Assembly: GCA_022376925.1 (NCBI GenBank)
Contig: JAIOJX010000026.1
Location: forward strand, 253,453,330 to 253,517,329
DNA from: Tragulus kanchil
Lineage: Eukaryota > Chordata > Mammalia > Artiodactyla > Tragulidae
Direction: 5' to 3'
DNA length: 64,000 bases
Position numbers and translations under genes: made by a program. The notes beneath the pieces were generated by a model that searched no databases, was not told where the DNA came from, and was given only the letters and a program-made list of their open reading frames with translations. Shown here in pieces: positions 1 to 12,302 of this stretch (the stretch's first letter is position 1; each line of letters opens with the position of its first letter).

Positions 1-60
1 CTATGCAGACCCCCTCATCCAGAAAATTGTCCCTCCTGAATCCTAAAGGTGGTCATCTCA

Positions 61-210
61 GGGTTTCCCTACTGGTCCAGTGGTGAGAAATCTGCCTTCC
101 AATGCAGGAGACGCAAGTTTGATCCCTGATAGGGGAACAAGATCCCACATACTGTGGTGTAACCAAGCCTATGTGCTCTAGAGCCCACAAGCCACAAGAA
201 AGAGTCTGAG
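61..210 (+). mobile_element. CHR-type tRNA-Glu SINE, cut at a duplication junction
   Basis: The SINE head (GGGTTTCCCT with a GGTCCAGTGG box) and the central GATCCCACAT block are recognisable. The element stops at the duplication junction at 210/211. The complete version is the second copy at 1153-1357. Confidence 0.75.
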
Positions 211-1092
211 CCCCCGTAGCCACTGGTACTGGCCACTGGGAATTTCTGGGGAAATGTTTGTCAAAAGAAGTCTCACATCCTCATGTGGACTAACATACCC
301 CTTGTTTAGCATAAGTTTCATACTTTTAGCAAATCAGGAAATAAAATAATTATTTTCAGATCATCACATGGCTTTAGTAAATGTACTTTGCTGCTTTAAA
401 TATACATATATATTGCATACATATATGCATATTCATAAATATATACACATATATGTATAGTAAGTCTTTGTACTAAATTACTTAACTCGCCCTAGACTCT
501 GCAATAAGCAATAGTTACTCATGCAAGGAAAAATCCTTTGTTCAATCCATAAGTCTCTGTGAAATATCCATTATGCCAAACCACTGCTGGCCTTGGGAAC
601 ATGAAATAGGCAGATGCCCCTGCTCTCATAGAGCTTATATCCTAAATAAGAGGAGAGGAAATAAATGATTGAAAAATTAAAATACAGAATTCACTATAGT
701 GTCAAGTATGAAGCAATGAAGAAAACAAAGAAGGAAAGGAGTTCAGAACTGTCAAGGAGGTGGAGCAGACTTGAAAGTCCTCACCGAGAAGAGACATTTG
801 CGTGAAACCTGGAGGCAGTAAAGGCTTAGCCATGAGGATGTCTGATGTGGAGCATCCCAGGCAGAAGGAACAGTAGATGCAAAGGACCTGAGGCAGGAGC
901 ATGACAGACGTTGTCCAGGAGATGGAGGAGGCCAATGAGGCTGGCAAGAATGACGGGGAAATGGATGATGATAACACCCAAGAGGCAGTATATAATATTT
1001 GCCTTATGTGGAGAGAGAGAAGGAGAGTTCATTCCAGGCTTCTGATAGTGTTCTGCCATCAAGTGGAAATTACTCCAAAGTTTTCCTCATCT
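211..1092. other. Non-coding: AT-rich stretch and an ancient repeat-like segment
   Basis: Bases 300-480 are AT-rich, with alternating purine-pyrimidine tracts at about 400-460. Bases 565-1060 carry wording typical of an old dispersed mammalian repeat, for example GCTCTCATAGAGCTTATAT and the CAGGCAGAAGGAACAG then CCTGAGGCAGGAGCATGAC blocks. I cannot name the family. Short ORFs on both strands look like chance. Confidence 0.5.
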
Positions 1093-1152
1093 CTATGCAG
1101 ACCCCCTCATCCAGAAAATTGTCCCTCCTGAATCCTAAAGGTGGTCATCTCA

Positions 1153-1357
1153 GGGTTTCCCTACTGGTCCAGTGGTGAGAAATCTGCCTTCCAATGCAGG
1201 AGACGCAAGTTTGATCCCTGATAGGGGAACAAGATCCCACATACTGTGGTGTAACCAAGCCTATGTGCTCTAGAGCCCACAAGCCACAAGAAAGAGTCTG
1301 AGTTCCAAAACTAAGACCTGATGCAGCCAAATAAATAAGTAAATATATATATATAAA
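1153..1357 (+). mobile_element. CHR-type tRNA-Glu SINE (complete)
   Basis: It starts with the GGGTTTCCCTACTGGTCCAG head, continues through GATCCCTGAT and GATCCCACAT, and ends with CAGCCAAATAAATAAGTAAA and a short TA tract. This is the expected 3-prime end of this cetartiodactyl SINE class. Confidence 0.8.
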
Positions 1358-2189
1358 AGAGGGTCATCTCTTTGACATAGAATATGCTTATTTCTTCCTG
1401 GTGCACAGGGTAGGCAGCACATTAGCTGAGGGGTAAAGCAGAATAGACCAGATTCGCTTCATCAGCTGGTCCATTTCCACTGCCCTTGCCCAGCCTAAGA
1501 CCTCAGCCTCTTTCCTCTGGGTTACTGCAGACCTCTCGCCCTGGCTCCGGTGTCTGCTGCTCACAGGCATCCTATAGGCCTGGCCCAGCTACCTCACTGA
1601 TGCCAAATCCTGAGGTTCCCACGGGGTCCCTGAGGAAGGCAAGGCAGGGGCTGGGGCTGAGGACTCCCCTGTCCACTTCAGCCGGAGTATCTCTTGAGTT
1701 CAGACTAGTATGACGTCTCTTTGTGTCAGATTTCTTTTTGCCCCTCAAATTGGAAAACCACTGACCTAACGCAACAGCACACATTGTATTGCTCAGTCCC
1801 CTTTTTGCTTTAAGACCTCCAACATCCAGACTGCCAGCAAAGAAAAGCCCCAAATATCCTTACAGCTTGAATATAATGCAGGCTTCTTGCAGTGAAGTCC
1901 TTCCCTCTCTTCCCTCCCACAGCCCAGCCCACAGCCGCCCTTGGGGCTTGCTCCAGAGCCCGCCATGGAGATACCACCTCAGACCTCTGTACCGACTATC
2001 CCCTCTGCTGGGAACATAATTCCTTTGCTTGTTGGCTTGGCTGACCCCATCATTTCATTCAGGAATTCACTCAGGTTTCTGTTCGAGCAGCGTCTCCTGT
2101 TAATCACCCCCGGCCACTCCATGTAAAATAGCACTCCATTTACTCTCTATTTCCCCACCTTTGTTTTGCTTTATAGCACCTATTGCTAC
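1358..2189. other. Unique non-coding sequence, nothing recognised
   Basis: GC-richer stretches lie at 1480-1700 and 1900-2010. ORFs of 60-93 codons occur on both strands without a recognisable domain or splice context. I see no gene here. Confidence 0.5.
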
Positions 2190-2345
2190 CTGACATTGTG
2201 TTATGTTTGTTTACAGTTTTCCTCTACACTAGGATTGTAAGTTTTATGAGAACAGGAGCTTTGCTCTGTCACTGCTCTACCCCTAAGCACTTAGTATGGT
2301 GGCTGGTGCCTAGTAAGTGCTCAATAAATATTTGCTGAAGGAAAC
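2190..2345 (+). mobile_element. L2 LINE 3-prime-end remnant
   Basis: The sequence runs through a TTTATGAGAACAGGAGCTTTG block to GTAAGTGCTCAATAAATATT and TGCTGAAG. This matches the well-known L2 3-prime terminus. It is too diverged to code. Confidence 0.65.
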
Positions 2346-3355
2346 AATGAAGTACATAGGCATGGCCTTCATGGCCCTCCGTGGTCTTGTCTGGACTCGT
2401 GGCTGTCCCTACCCTGGCTCCACGCACCATAACCGTATTCATGGTCCATCTGTCCCCAGCTCTAGCCAACATTGTTCCATTTTTGCTCAAGGGACCTCTA
2501 AGCATTCTCACCTAACATAATGAGCATTTTTAAAGACTCAGCTTAAAGAACCTCCTCTTGGAGGGCTTTCTCCAGCCACTGCCTGGGCCATGTTCCCCGC
2601 CCTGCCAAGCCCCTAGAGTTCTTTATTCCCTGCTCTTTCCATAGAGCCCGTCTCCGTGCCTGCTGGCCCCATGTGTGAACGTGCCGCCCTGCTGGACACA
2701 CAGGGCATTCTGCACCAAGGACATTGTGTGGGATGTAGTATGTGTTCAGTTAAAAGTTGACTACAGAATTAGGAGAAAGAGTGGTAGTAACACAGTCTTC
2801 TTGTCCCCCTTACTTTTATATTCTACTTGTTTAGAGCTACAGCCTGCTTTCTCTAGGGGTGCTGATAACTCTTGGCGATGTACTTTCTCATACCTCCCAG
2901 GCGAGTCCTGCCAAGTTCCTGCCCACCTGACTTTTCCTGACTCTTACTCTCTGTTGTTCCTGATGGCACCTTTTATATGTCCATCCCTGACATGCTGATA
3001 GCCATAGAGGCTTAGTGATTTATTTGTTATCTGATCCTAGGTTAGCACTTCCCAGACCTGGGACGGACTGTGAGGAGAAAGGCTTCTGCCTGGAGTGGGT
3101 TCAGCATGTTAAACATCCTGTGAAATCTTGCAGTAAAAATACCTGGCTAGCATCATTATGCCAAAGAGTACGTATTTCTTTGCTGAACCATTCTTTTGCA
3201 CAAAGCACATATTAATGCCCTGAAAAAGTAAGTCCTACAGCACAGAATTGTACAATGTTATCTTAGATGCTTTGCATGAATGTTTGTGAAATAAATTAAG
3301 GCGTGGTACCTCATCCACATGCAGAAATGGAATAATCAACAGTAGCATGATAACA
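2346..3355. other. Unique non-coding sequence, nothing recognised
   Basis: There is mixed-composition DNA with a 107-codon ORF at 2675-2998 (+). That ORF has no recognisable domain, signal peptide or partner exon. I consider it a chance ORF. Confidence 0.5.
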
Positions 3356-3562
3356 GGGTTGCCCAGGTGGTGCTGGGGTAAAGAACGCACCTGCCAATGC
3401 AGTAGATATAAGTAGACGTGGGTTCAGTCCCTGGTTAGGAAGATCCCCTGGAGGAGGAAATGGCAACCCATTCCAGTATTTTTGCCTGGGAAATCGCATG
3501 GACAGAGGAGCTTGGTGGGCTATTCTCCTTAGGGTCACGAAGAGTTGGACACTACTGAAGTA
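3356..3562 (+). mobile_element. Bov-tA/BOV-A2 SINE
   Basis: The diagnostic order is present: GGTAAAGAACGCACCTGCCA, GATCCCCTGGAGGAGG, ATGGACAGAGGAGC and AGAGTTGGACAC. The orientation is + relative to the SINE body. Confidence 0.88.
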
Positions 3563-3587
3563 CCTTCGCCTAGACATAGCCTAAGAA

Positions 3588-5739
3588 CACAGCACAATAG
3601 CCGTCAACACATGTCTATGTTCCTCCTGTACCCGGCATTACTCCAGGACTCCCTTGATCCTCACAAGACTTCCTATGAGGAAAGCTTTGTTGTCCTCGGC
3701 CCCATTTCACAAGTATGGGGACAAGATGCAGAGGTTGAGAGAGCTCGTAAATCCACAGTCATGAAGTGGCAGGAGAGGGCATCAAGCCCAGGGGCCTGTT
3801 CCTGGGGGCCCTGATTTTAGCCCTCACTCTAGTGGTGCATGTCACATGGGCCTCTCTGTCACTTGCCTTTACACGATACGTTTCTAAGAGTGAAATCAGT
3901 CCTCATTTTGTACTCACTGTGCACTGAGCACTTCATGGGTCTCATCTCATTAAAAGTTCTCAAGAAACTTTATTTAGCAGGAATTGACTAACATCGCAGA
4001 TCATCTCACCTCCCCTAGTTAGGGAGCCATTCACCTCTATATGGCCTTCCCGTTTGCGATGATGTCCAAAAATGGTCCTGGGACCCATTAGCCCTCTCCC
4101 AGCCACTTGTTAAGGTTTCCATGTGGTCACTCCTTTGCGGCAAATCCTTCCAGAAGCCTGGGGGCAAGGCCCCTCCTGAGAATGAGTTGTAAGCACAGAA
4201 AACAGCCTTCTGTATTTGGAGAAAGAAGGCAGCAGCCTTTTGCCAAGGGCACACGTGCATTCAGGTTGCTTTTCTTTTCCTTTAAAACTAACAGGCTTCT
4301 CAGGCCAGGAACAGAGGACAAAAAGTGTCATTAAGATAACATGGGGGAGAACTGTGGATAGTCAAAGACTCAGCATGAAAGAGGATAAGGCCTGGTGCCT
4401 GACCAGCTTGCAGGACCCCAGAAAGGGCCCCCTCAGACCAGAGTCAAGTCTTCCTCAAGCTGCTCTAGGCCTCCTCCCCACCCTAAATCACAGACGTGGG
4501 CACTGTACCAAAGTATGGGATGAGAACCAGGTGAGCACCTTTTTTCTCTCTTCAAATGATAATGGTGACTGCATCAGGCTGATCGAGTCAAAGCTGAGAG
4601 GAGGGTATCTCTGGGCCTGTGTGTCCTCAGCGCTGAGGCTGCTGGAGGCTAAGAGGTGTTAGAGAACCTTGAACCCACAGCACAATAGCCGTCAACACAT
4701 GTCTATGTTCCTCCTGTACCCGGCATTACTCCAGGACTCCCTTGATCCTCACAAGACTTCCTATGAGGAAAGCTTTGTTGTCCTCGGCCCCATTTCACAA
4801 GTATGGGGACAAGATGCAGAGGTTGAGAGAGCTCGTAAATCCACAGTCATGAAGTGGCAGGAGAGGGCATCAAGCCCAGGGGCCTGTTCCTGGGGGCCCT
4901 GATTTTAGCCCTCACTCTAGTGGTGCATGTCACATGGGCCTCTCTGTCACTTGCCTTTACACGATACGTTTCTAAGAGTGAAATCAGTCCTCATTTTGTA
5001 CTCACTGTGCACTGAGCACTTCATGGGTCTCATCTCATTAAAAGTTCTCAAGAAACTTTATTTAGCAGGAATTGACTAACATCGCAGATCATCTCACCTC
5101 CCCTAGTTAGGGAGCCATTCACCTCTATATGGCCTTCCCGTTTGCGATGATGTCCAAAAATGGTCCTGGGACCCATTAGCCCTCTCCCAGCCACTTGTTA
5201 AGGTTTCCATGTGGTCACTCCTTTGCGGCAAATCCTTCCAGAAGCCTGGGGGCAAGGCCCCTCCTGAGAATGAGTTGTAAGCACAGAAAACAGCCTTCTG
5301 TATTTGGAGAAAGAAGGCAGCAGCCTTTTGCCAAGGGCACACGTGCATTCAGGTTGCTTTTCTTTTCCTTTAAAACTAACAGGCTTCTCAGGCCAGGAAC
5401 AGAGGACAAAAAGTGTCATTAAGATAACATGGGGGAGAACTGTGGATAGTCAAAGACTCAGCATGAAAGAGGATAAGGCCTGGTGCCTGACCAGCTTGCA
5501 GGACCCCAGAAAGGGCCCCCTCAGACCAGAGTCAAGTCTTCCTCAAGCTGCTCTAGGCCTCCTCCCCACCCTAAATCACAGACGTGGGCACTGTACCAAA
5601 GTATGGGATGAGAACCAGGTGAGCACCTTTTTTCTCTCTTCAAATGATAATGGTGACTGCATCAGGCTGATCGAGTCAAAGCTGAGAGGAGGGTATCTCT
5701 GGGCCTGTGTGTCCTCAGCGCTGAGGCTGCTGGAGGCTA
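3588..5739. repeat. Direct duplication 2, unit about 1.06 kb
   Basis: Copies are 3588-4651 and 4676-5739, offset 1088. They are separated by 24 bases (4652-4675) that fit neither flank well. The 148-codon ORFs at 4216-4662 and 5304-5750 are the same ORF seen twice and differ only at the junction end. Probably an unmerged assembly overlap. Confidence 0.93.
3640..3805 (+). mobile_element. MIR SINE remnant (copy at 4728-4893)
   Basis: The string CCCCATTTCACAAGTATGGG, then AGGTTGAGAGAGCTCGTAAA, CACAGTCATGAAGTGGCAG and CAAGCCCAGGGGCCTG follows the MIR consensus order. The second copy exists only because of duplication 2. Confidence 0.65.
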
Positions 5740-6212
5740 GAGGAGTTTGAGTGGTCTGTCTACAGCCAGAACCATGTCAGAAACATGACTCACCCCACCA
5801 TTTGCATCCCTGGGAAGAGCCCAGAGGAGGGAGTGGAGCTGGGACACCTGGTGTGCCCATCAGCCTTCTGGCCTTTGCTCTGGGCTGATGTGGCTCCGGC
5901 AAAATTAGCTGAGTCTTTTTCAGCTAAGGAAGTGTTAAGTTTCTTGAGATTCTTAGATAAATATGCTGGGAAAGTAGAAGATGCACTTGCAAGCAAGAGT
6001 CAGATGATTGTGGGAACCTGGACAATTCTGTCACAGGTTGCCAGTGGGTGCTGGCCTCAGCACCTAGGGGGGTGCCTCAGGGAAAGTCATGAGGATTAAG
6101 TTTCCTCTAGGGAGGGATCTGGGTGTGCGGAGGCTTCTCCCAAGAGGAGCTCCCAAGAGGAAGCCCGGATTATCCCAGGGCCACGTGAAGGGTTGTGCCT
6201 TGCAGAACTGCA
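5740..6212. other. Unique non-coding sequence, nothing recognised
   Basis: A 104-codon ORF at 5785-6099 (+) shows no family resemblance that I can identify. There is no repeat signature. Confidence 0.45.
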
Positions 6213-8384
6213 AGTATGATCTTTGAATCCTCTTCATCATAGGTGCATATATTGATGAAGATCATTTTATAGCAGGCAGCAGTCAAGCACCTTGAAGAAG
6301 GTGACTTTTTTCCTCATCTGTTAACAATGCTATGTGGGCTTGCTCAGTACTGCCTGGACCCTGAACAACCCACAGGGGCAGGGATACCTAATCTGAGGTT
6401 TGCCTTCCCTTCTTGCTACTACCCTCTAGGATGAGGAAGGACAGTGTGCCATATTCTCCCTGCAGAGAAAATCTTGGGGCTGGCAGGGCGTAAACCTGGT
6501 CAGGGCAGGACCCGGCTCAGCTAAGTCTGTCACACTGCTGCTGGCCTTCTCTTTGGACCTTCTGGCTGGTCTTGTGCTCACACTGCCTTCTGTATCTTCC
6601 CACTGAGACTTATAAAATCAGCTTGCATATTCTTTTCAAGGTTCATGTAAAAGGTGCCACTTTTGGAGAAGCTGTGAGGTTCTTCATGCCCCTCCCCAAC
6701 AAAAAAAGGGTTTGGGTCCTCTGGGCCAAAGGGTAGTGACAGAGCCCAAAGCCAGCCCTTCTGGAGGCTTCTGGGCTGATGAGAAATCCTCAGGGCTCCT
6801 GAAAAGGAAGCGAGGTTATAGTGAGGTCATGGTGAGGTCATTCTTTTGCACCAGAATGGGAAATTCTTGGAATTTGGTGCCTGTGGGAAGGAAAGTATTT
6901 TTCAGCCTCAAGGTTACCTGTGGCAAGAAAAACCACCCTGAACTTCTCTTCCTTCCCCCAGGCTTGGTGCCTTTTCTTTTGTCCTTGTGGGCTCTGGATG
7001 TCTGGGCCAATGAGTTTTGTTCCTCCTCGGCTCTGTGCCAGCCCAGGTTGGCCCTGCCCCAGGCTAAGGCAGCTGCAGGTGACTCACCGTCTGAGTGTAG
7101 GTTGTAGATTCTAAGCTGAGTTTGTTTCTTTAGGCATCTTCCAGTACGACCCTGAACTTGCCTTTAAGTAAACTGTTCTTTGAGATCAGGGGTTGCCTCT
7201 TTCTACCATGATTCCTAGGACTGAGCACAGTATCTGGCGCATGGCAGGTACTCAAAGACTATTCATTGAGTGACCCCCCTCCGCCAAAAAACAACCTAGT
7301 ATGATCTTTGAATCCTCTTCATCATAGGTGCATATATTGATGAAGATCATTTTATAGCAGGCAGCAGTCAAGCACCTTGAAGAAGGTGACTTTTTTCCTC
7401 ATCTGTTAACAATGCTATGTGGGCTTGCTCAGTACTGCCTGGACCCTGAACAACCCACAGGGGCAGGGATACCTAATCTGAGGTTTCCCTTTCCCCTTCT
7501 TGCTACTACCCTCTAGGATGAGGAAGGACAGTGTGCCATATTCTCCCTGCAGAGAAAATCTTGGGGCTGGCAGGGCGTAAACCTGGTCAGGGCAGGACCC
7601 GGCTCAGCTAAGTCTGTCACACTGCTGCTGGCCTTCTCTTTGGACCTTCTGGCTGGTCTTGTGCTCACACTGCCTTCTGTATCTTCCCACTGAGACTTAT
7701 AAAATCAGCTTGCATATTCTTTTCAAGGTTCATGTAAAAGGTGCCACTTTTGGAGAAGCTGTGAGGTTCTTCATGCCCCTCCCCAACAAAAAAAGGTTGG
7801 ATCCTCTGGGCCAAAGGGTAGTGACAGAGCCCAAAGCCAGCCCTTCTGGAGGCTTCTGGGCTGATGAGAAATCCTCAGGGCTCCTGAAAAGGAAGCGAGG
7901 TTATAGTGAGGTCATGGTGAGGTCATTCTTTTGCACCAGAATGGGAAATTCTTGGAATTTGGTGCCTGTGGGAAGGAAAGTATTTTTCAGCCTCAAGGTT
8001 ACCTGTGGCAAGAAAAACCACCCTGAACTTCTCTTCCTTCCCCCAGGCTTGGTGCCTTTTCTTTTGTCCTTGTGGGCTCTGGATGTCTGGGCCAATGAGT
8101 TTTGTTCCTCCTCGGCTCTGTGCCAGCCCAGGTTGGCCCTGCCCCAGGCTAAGGCAGCTGCAGGTGACTCACCGTCTGAGTGTAGGTTGTAGATTCTAAG
8201 CTGAGTTTGTTTCTTTAGGCATCTTCCAGTACGACCCTGAACTTGCCTTTAAGTAAACTGTTCTTTGAGATCAGGGGTTGCCTCTTTCTACCATGATTCC
8301 TAGGACTGAGCACAGTATCTGGCGCATGGCAGGTACTCAAAGACTATTCATTGAGTGACCCCCCTCCGCCAAAAAACAACCTAG
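6213..8384. repeat. Direct duplication 3, unit about 1.085 kb
   Basis: Copies are 6213-7297 and 7298-8384 and abut exactly. They differ at about 6402-6412 versus 7487-7499 and at about 6708-6717 versus 7793-7801, both at or next to homopolymers. The second difference changes an ORF from 131 codons (6712-7107) to 177 codons (7659-8192). That discordance argues against coding. Confidence 0.95.
7125..7285 (+). mobile_element. L2 LINE 3-prime-end-like remnant (copy at 8211-8371)
   Basis: TTTGAGATCAGGGGTTGCCT, AGGACTGAGCACAGTATCTG and GGCAGGTACTCAAAGACTAT follow the L2 3-prime-end pattern. The second copy belongs to duplication 3. Confidence 0.5.
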
Positions 8385-8416
8385 ATAGATAAGTAGATAG
8401 ATCAGTAGATAGGTAA
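8384..8416. repeat. Imperfect GATA-type simple repeat
   Basis: Successive AGATAGATAAGTAGATAGAT units end in TAGGTAAATGG. The tract begins at the downstream end of duplication 3. Confidence 0.7.
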
Positions 8417-8454
8417 ATGGTGTGTTTTATATAAATTTATGTATATTATATGTA

Positions 8455-9060
8455 TCAGTCAGGGTTCTCCAGAGAAACAACCAATAAGAGATTCTATTTA
8501 TTTATATGAATGTATTCATTTTAAGGAATTGGCTCACACAGTTGTTCAGTCGCTGAGTCATGTCGTACTCTGTGAACCCAAGGACTGCCGCACTCCAGGC
8601 TTCCCTGTCATTCACCATCTCCCAGAGCCTGCTGAAATTCATGCCTGTTGACTCAGTATTCCTATCCAACCACCTCGTCGTCTGTCATCCCTTTTTCCTT
8701 CTACCTTCTATTTTTCCCAACATCAGGCTCTTTTCCGATGAGTTCTCTTTGCATTAGGTGGTCAAAGTGTTGAAACTTCAGCTTCAGCATCAGTCCTTCC
8801 AATGAATATTTAGAGTTGATTTTTCTTTAGACCAACTGGTTTGATATCCTTGCTGTCCAAGGGACTCTCAAGAGTCTTTTCTAGAACCACACAATTCTGG
8901 AGACTGGTAAATCCCAATTAATAGGGCAGGCTGGCAGCCTGGAAACTCAGGCAGGACTGGATGCTGCAGTCTCTTAAATCAGATTTTCTCTTCCAGGAAA
9001 TCTCAGTTTTCACGCTTAAGGCTGGCTTGCTGGGCCCACCCACATTACTGAGAGTGATTT
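8455..9060 (+). mobile_element. Ancient repeat split by a BovB insertion
   Basis: The left part (8455-8535) reads CAGTCAGGGTTCTCCAGAGA to GGAATTGGCTCACACA. The right part resumes at about 8886 with CACACAATTCTGGAGACTGG. This old mammalian repeat motif is continuous once the BovB piece is removed. A short CACACA direct repeat flanks the insertion. I cannot name the family with certainty. Confidence 0.5.
8536..8888 (-). mobile_element. BovB (RTE) LINE fragment
   Basis: The + strand carries the antisense of BovB: GTTCAGTCGCTGAGTCATGT, CCAGGCTTCCCTGTC, CATCAGGCTCTTTTCC and GTCCAAGGGACTCTCAAGAG. It is truncated and non-coding. A CACACA direct repeat flanks it. Confidence 0.85.
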
Positions 9061-9088
9061 ATTTAAAGTCAACTGGTTGTTTTCTAAA

Positions 9089-11253
9089 TACATGGTTTTT
9101 TTTAAGTATCTTTGATATTAATTTCTTATTTGAATGCTTTCTTCACTGCTATCACCCTTTGTGTTTTTTTCCATCTCCTAACTTTAGTGAGGCTTTCAAT
9201 GGCTAAGTCAGAGGTCTCTCTTGGTAAATGTCACATTGTTGAAACTATTATGTTATTTTCAAACATCTTTTGATATTGATTTCTAACCTCATTGTCAAAA
9301 TCTTTTGATATTGATTTCTAACAAATTCTAAATGGGAGTTTGAATAGAATTTGTATCCTACTGTTGTGTGAAAATTGTATAAGTCTTAATTATGTTGAAT
9401 TGGTTCATGTGCTTTTCAGATCTACTGTATCCCTCTACTTCTCTGTATGTTCATTCTCTTGATTTTTGAGAGTTTGATATTGAAATTCTAACTAAAAGTC
9501 TTAATTTATCTACTTGAAAAATAATTGTAATATATAATAGACCTGTATGCAACTTTGTTCTATATTTTCCAAGTCTCCTATAAATGTATTATCATACTTT
9601 TGTAATTTTAAAAAATAAGAGAATAAAAGGTCAACTGGTTGTAGAGGATAGTCCCACCTAGCAAACATCTTCAGAGGAACATCTTGAGTCATGTCTGATT
9701 AAACCACTGGGCTTAATTAGCAAGGTGACACACAAAACTAACCACTGCATCCTGTGTCAAGTTATGTTCATTGAAACAAACCACCACCGATGCCACCATC
9801 AAAAAACCTGCCAACAAACAAATACTGTATAATAAAAGCTCAGTAGAACTGTATTAGCCTGAAACCTGCACCCCATGTCCAGCAAGGAGCTGGCAGGACC
9901 GAGACGCTTAGAACACAACCATTCCCCTGAGGAGATAACTCCTTAGTTGGGGAGTGAGTCGGATAGACGGATAATTACAAAGGAGTGTAATAAATGCTGT
10001 AATCAAGATATGGACAAAGCTTGCTACTGCTATTTAAAGTTGGGTAACGTCTAAGTGTTCAGAAGAACCTTGGTAACCCGAGAGAGCGTCTGATGTCAGC
10101 CAGGCTAATATTATAATCTTAGCTGCTCTGCCCTGAGAGTTTCCTTAAATAAGTGGACTGGAGACAGGCCTACATGGTTTTTTTTAAGTATCTTTGATAT
10201 TAATTTCTTATTTGAATGCTTTCTTCACTGCTATCACCCTTTGTGTTTTTTTCCATCTCCTAACTTTAGTGAGGCTTTCAATGGCTAAGTCAGAGGTCTC
10301 TCTTGGTAAATGTCACATTGTTGAAACTATTATGTTATTTTCAAACATCTTTTGATATTGATTTCTAACCTCATTGTCAAAATCTTTTGATATTGATTTC
10401 TAACAAATTCTAAATGGGAGTTTGAATAGAATTTGTATCCTACTGTTGTGTGAAAATTGTATAAGTCTTAATTATGTTGAATTGGTTCATGTGCTTTTCA
10501 GATCTACTGTATCCCTCTACTTCTCTGTATGTTCATTCTCTTGATTTTTGAGAGTTTGATATTGAAATTCTAACTAAAAGTCTTAATTTATCTACTTGAA
10601 AAATAATTGTAATATATAATAGACCTGTATGCAACTTTGTTCTATATTTTCCAAGTCTCCTATAAATGTATTATCATACTTTTGTAATTTTAAAAAATAA
10701 GAGAATAAAAGGTCAACTGGTTGTAGAGGATAGTCCCACCTAGCAAACATCTTCAGAGGAACATCTTGAGTCATGTCTGATTAAACCACTGGGCTTAATT
10801 AGCAAGGTGACACACAAAACTAACCACTGCATCCTGTGTCAAGTTATGTTCATTGAAACAAACCACCACCGATGCCACCATCAAAAAACCTGCCAACAAA
10901 CAAATACTGTATAATAAAAGCTCAGTAGAACTGTATTAGCCTGAAACCTGCACCCCATGTCCAGCAAGGAGCTGGCAGGACCGAGACGCTTAGAACACAA
11001 CCATTCCCCTGAGGAGATAACTCCTTAGTTGGGGAGTGAGTCGGATAGACGGATAATTACAAAGGAGTGTAATAAATGCTGTAATCAAGATATGGACAAA
11101 GCTTGCTACTGCTATTTAAAGTTGGGTAACGTCTAAGTGTTCAGAAGAACCTTGGTAACCCGAGAGAGCGTCTGATGTCAGCCAGGCTAATATTATAATC
11201 TTAGCTGCTCTGCCCTGAGAGTTTCCTTAAATAAGTGGACTGCGAGACAGGCC
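9089..11253. repeat. Direct duplication 4, unit about 1.08 kb
   Basis: Copies are 9089-10170 and 10171-11253 and abut exactly. One base differs near the end (CTGGAG versus CTGCGAG). The unit is AT-rich. Within it, a TTTTGATATTGATTTCTAAC motif is repeated once at about 9267 and 9302. No gene is recognised. Confidence 0.95.
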
Positions 11254-12086
11254 AAAGGTCTTAATGCCAGTAAATGTCAAACCACCCAAGGCAGACTGGG
11301 CATTTGGGGAAAGGCCTGCCAGGCCACCACTCTCATCTAGTCACTCATGGTTTGTCCTGAATGCCAATCAGACACCCAAGGCTCTGTGCAGCTTGAGATC
11401 TGAAGTCCTCTGGATTACACCCCCCGCCCCATGAAACTGATGCCAGAGAGGGCAGGTTAGAGATGAGGCTCTGCCTTCTGCCTTACCAAGGGCACAGGAG
11501 TCCCTGGCGAACTTCAGCTGCGTTTCTATTTTTGGAAGAGCAGTGCTGCATCCTGTTTCCCCTCCCCCATTGGCCTCTGTTCCCATCAAAAGGGCTGATG
11601 GCTTTTATAATGCGCGTGCTCTTCTGCTTTCTTTCCAGCAGTATCTGTGGTCAACTTAAAGATGGAGTCAGGATACCTTTCTGAAACCGCAATGGGATTT
11701 GTGATGGTTGGGTTTACTATATGTCTGCCACATGGAAACATTAAGATCATACAAATAAGAACCCGTGTCTCTCCATTTGTAGGAGCGTCATTGTGGTCAA
11801 GTCCAATGGCAAGACTCCCAGACTGGGATTTTCTCATATTACATTTGCCACTAAGAGAAACTGAGGACAATCAGGGCTCTTGGGGTACAGGGAAAACAGC
11901 AGGAATGCTAAGTTGTCTAAGTCATCAGGTTCTGGCTCATCAGAAGAGGATTCAAAGGCTCTAACTGAGGCCTAGGAAGAGACCGGAAAGAAAGGCGTCA
12001 AACTTCATCTTGGTTCTCTCAGGAGGGTGGGATGGGAAGCAGGCAGAGAGGAATCCTATGTTTGTATGATGTACACTTCTACACAT
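11254..12086. other. Unique non-coding sequence, nothing recognised
   Basis: ORFs of 73-105 codons on both strands overlap one another at 11368-11964 and have no recognisable domain. No named repeat is visible. Confidence 0.45.
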
Positions 12087-12302
12087 GGCCCTGGTGGTAT
12101 ATAGAACCCACCAGCTAATGCAGGAGATGTAAGAGATGCCAGTTTGATCCCTGGGTCAGGAAGATCCCCTGGAGGAGGAAATGGCAACCCATTCCAATAT
12201 TCTTGCCTGGAGAACCCCATGGACAGAGGAGCCTGGAGGGCTATAGTTCATAGGGTTGAAAGAGTTGGACACAAGTGAAGCGACTTAGCATGCATGCACA
12301 CA
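12087..12302 (+). mobile_element. Bov-tA SINE
   Basis: GATCCCTGGGTCAGGAAGAT, CCCATGGACAGAGGAGCCTG and AAGCGACTTAGCATGCATGC are in the usual order. The head is diverged. Confidence 0.88.

Larger units (their letters stand above)
1..1302. repeat. Direct duplication 1 (edge-truncated), offset 1092 bp
   Basis: Bases 1-210 are repeated at 1093-1302 with the same order and spacing. In the other pairs of this window the second copy begins where the first ends. By that rule the junction is at 210/211, the second copy is 211-1302, and most of the first copy lies upstream of the window. The match stops abruptly after an AGAGTCTGAG motif in both places. Probably an unmerged assembly overlap. Confidence 0.85.

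Noticed and set aside
4216..5750. Two near-identical 148-codon ORFs as a duplicated gene pair
   Set aside because: They lie at the same position in the two copies of duplication 2, overlap a MIR-rich segment, and show no domain. The same holds for the doubled ORFs throughout the window.
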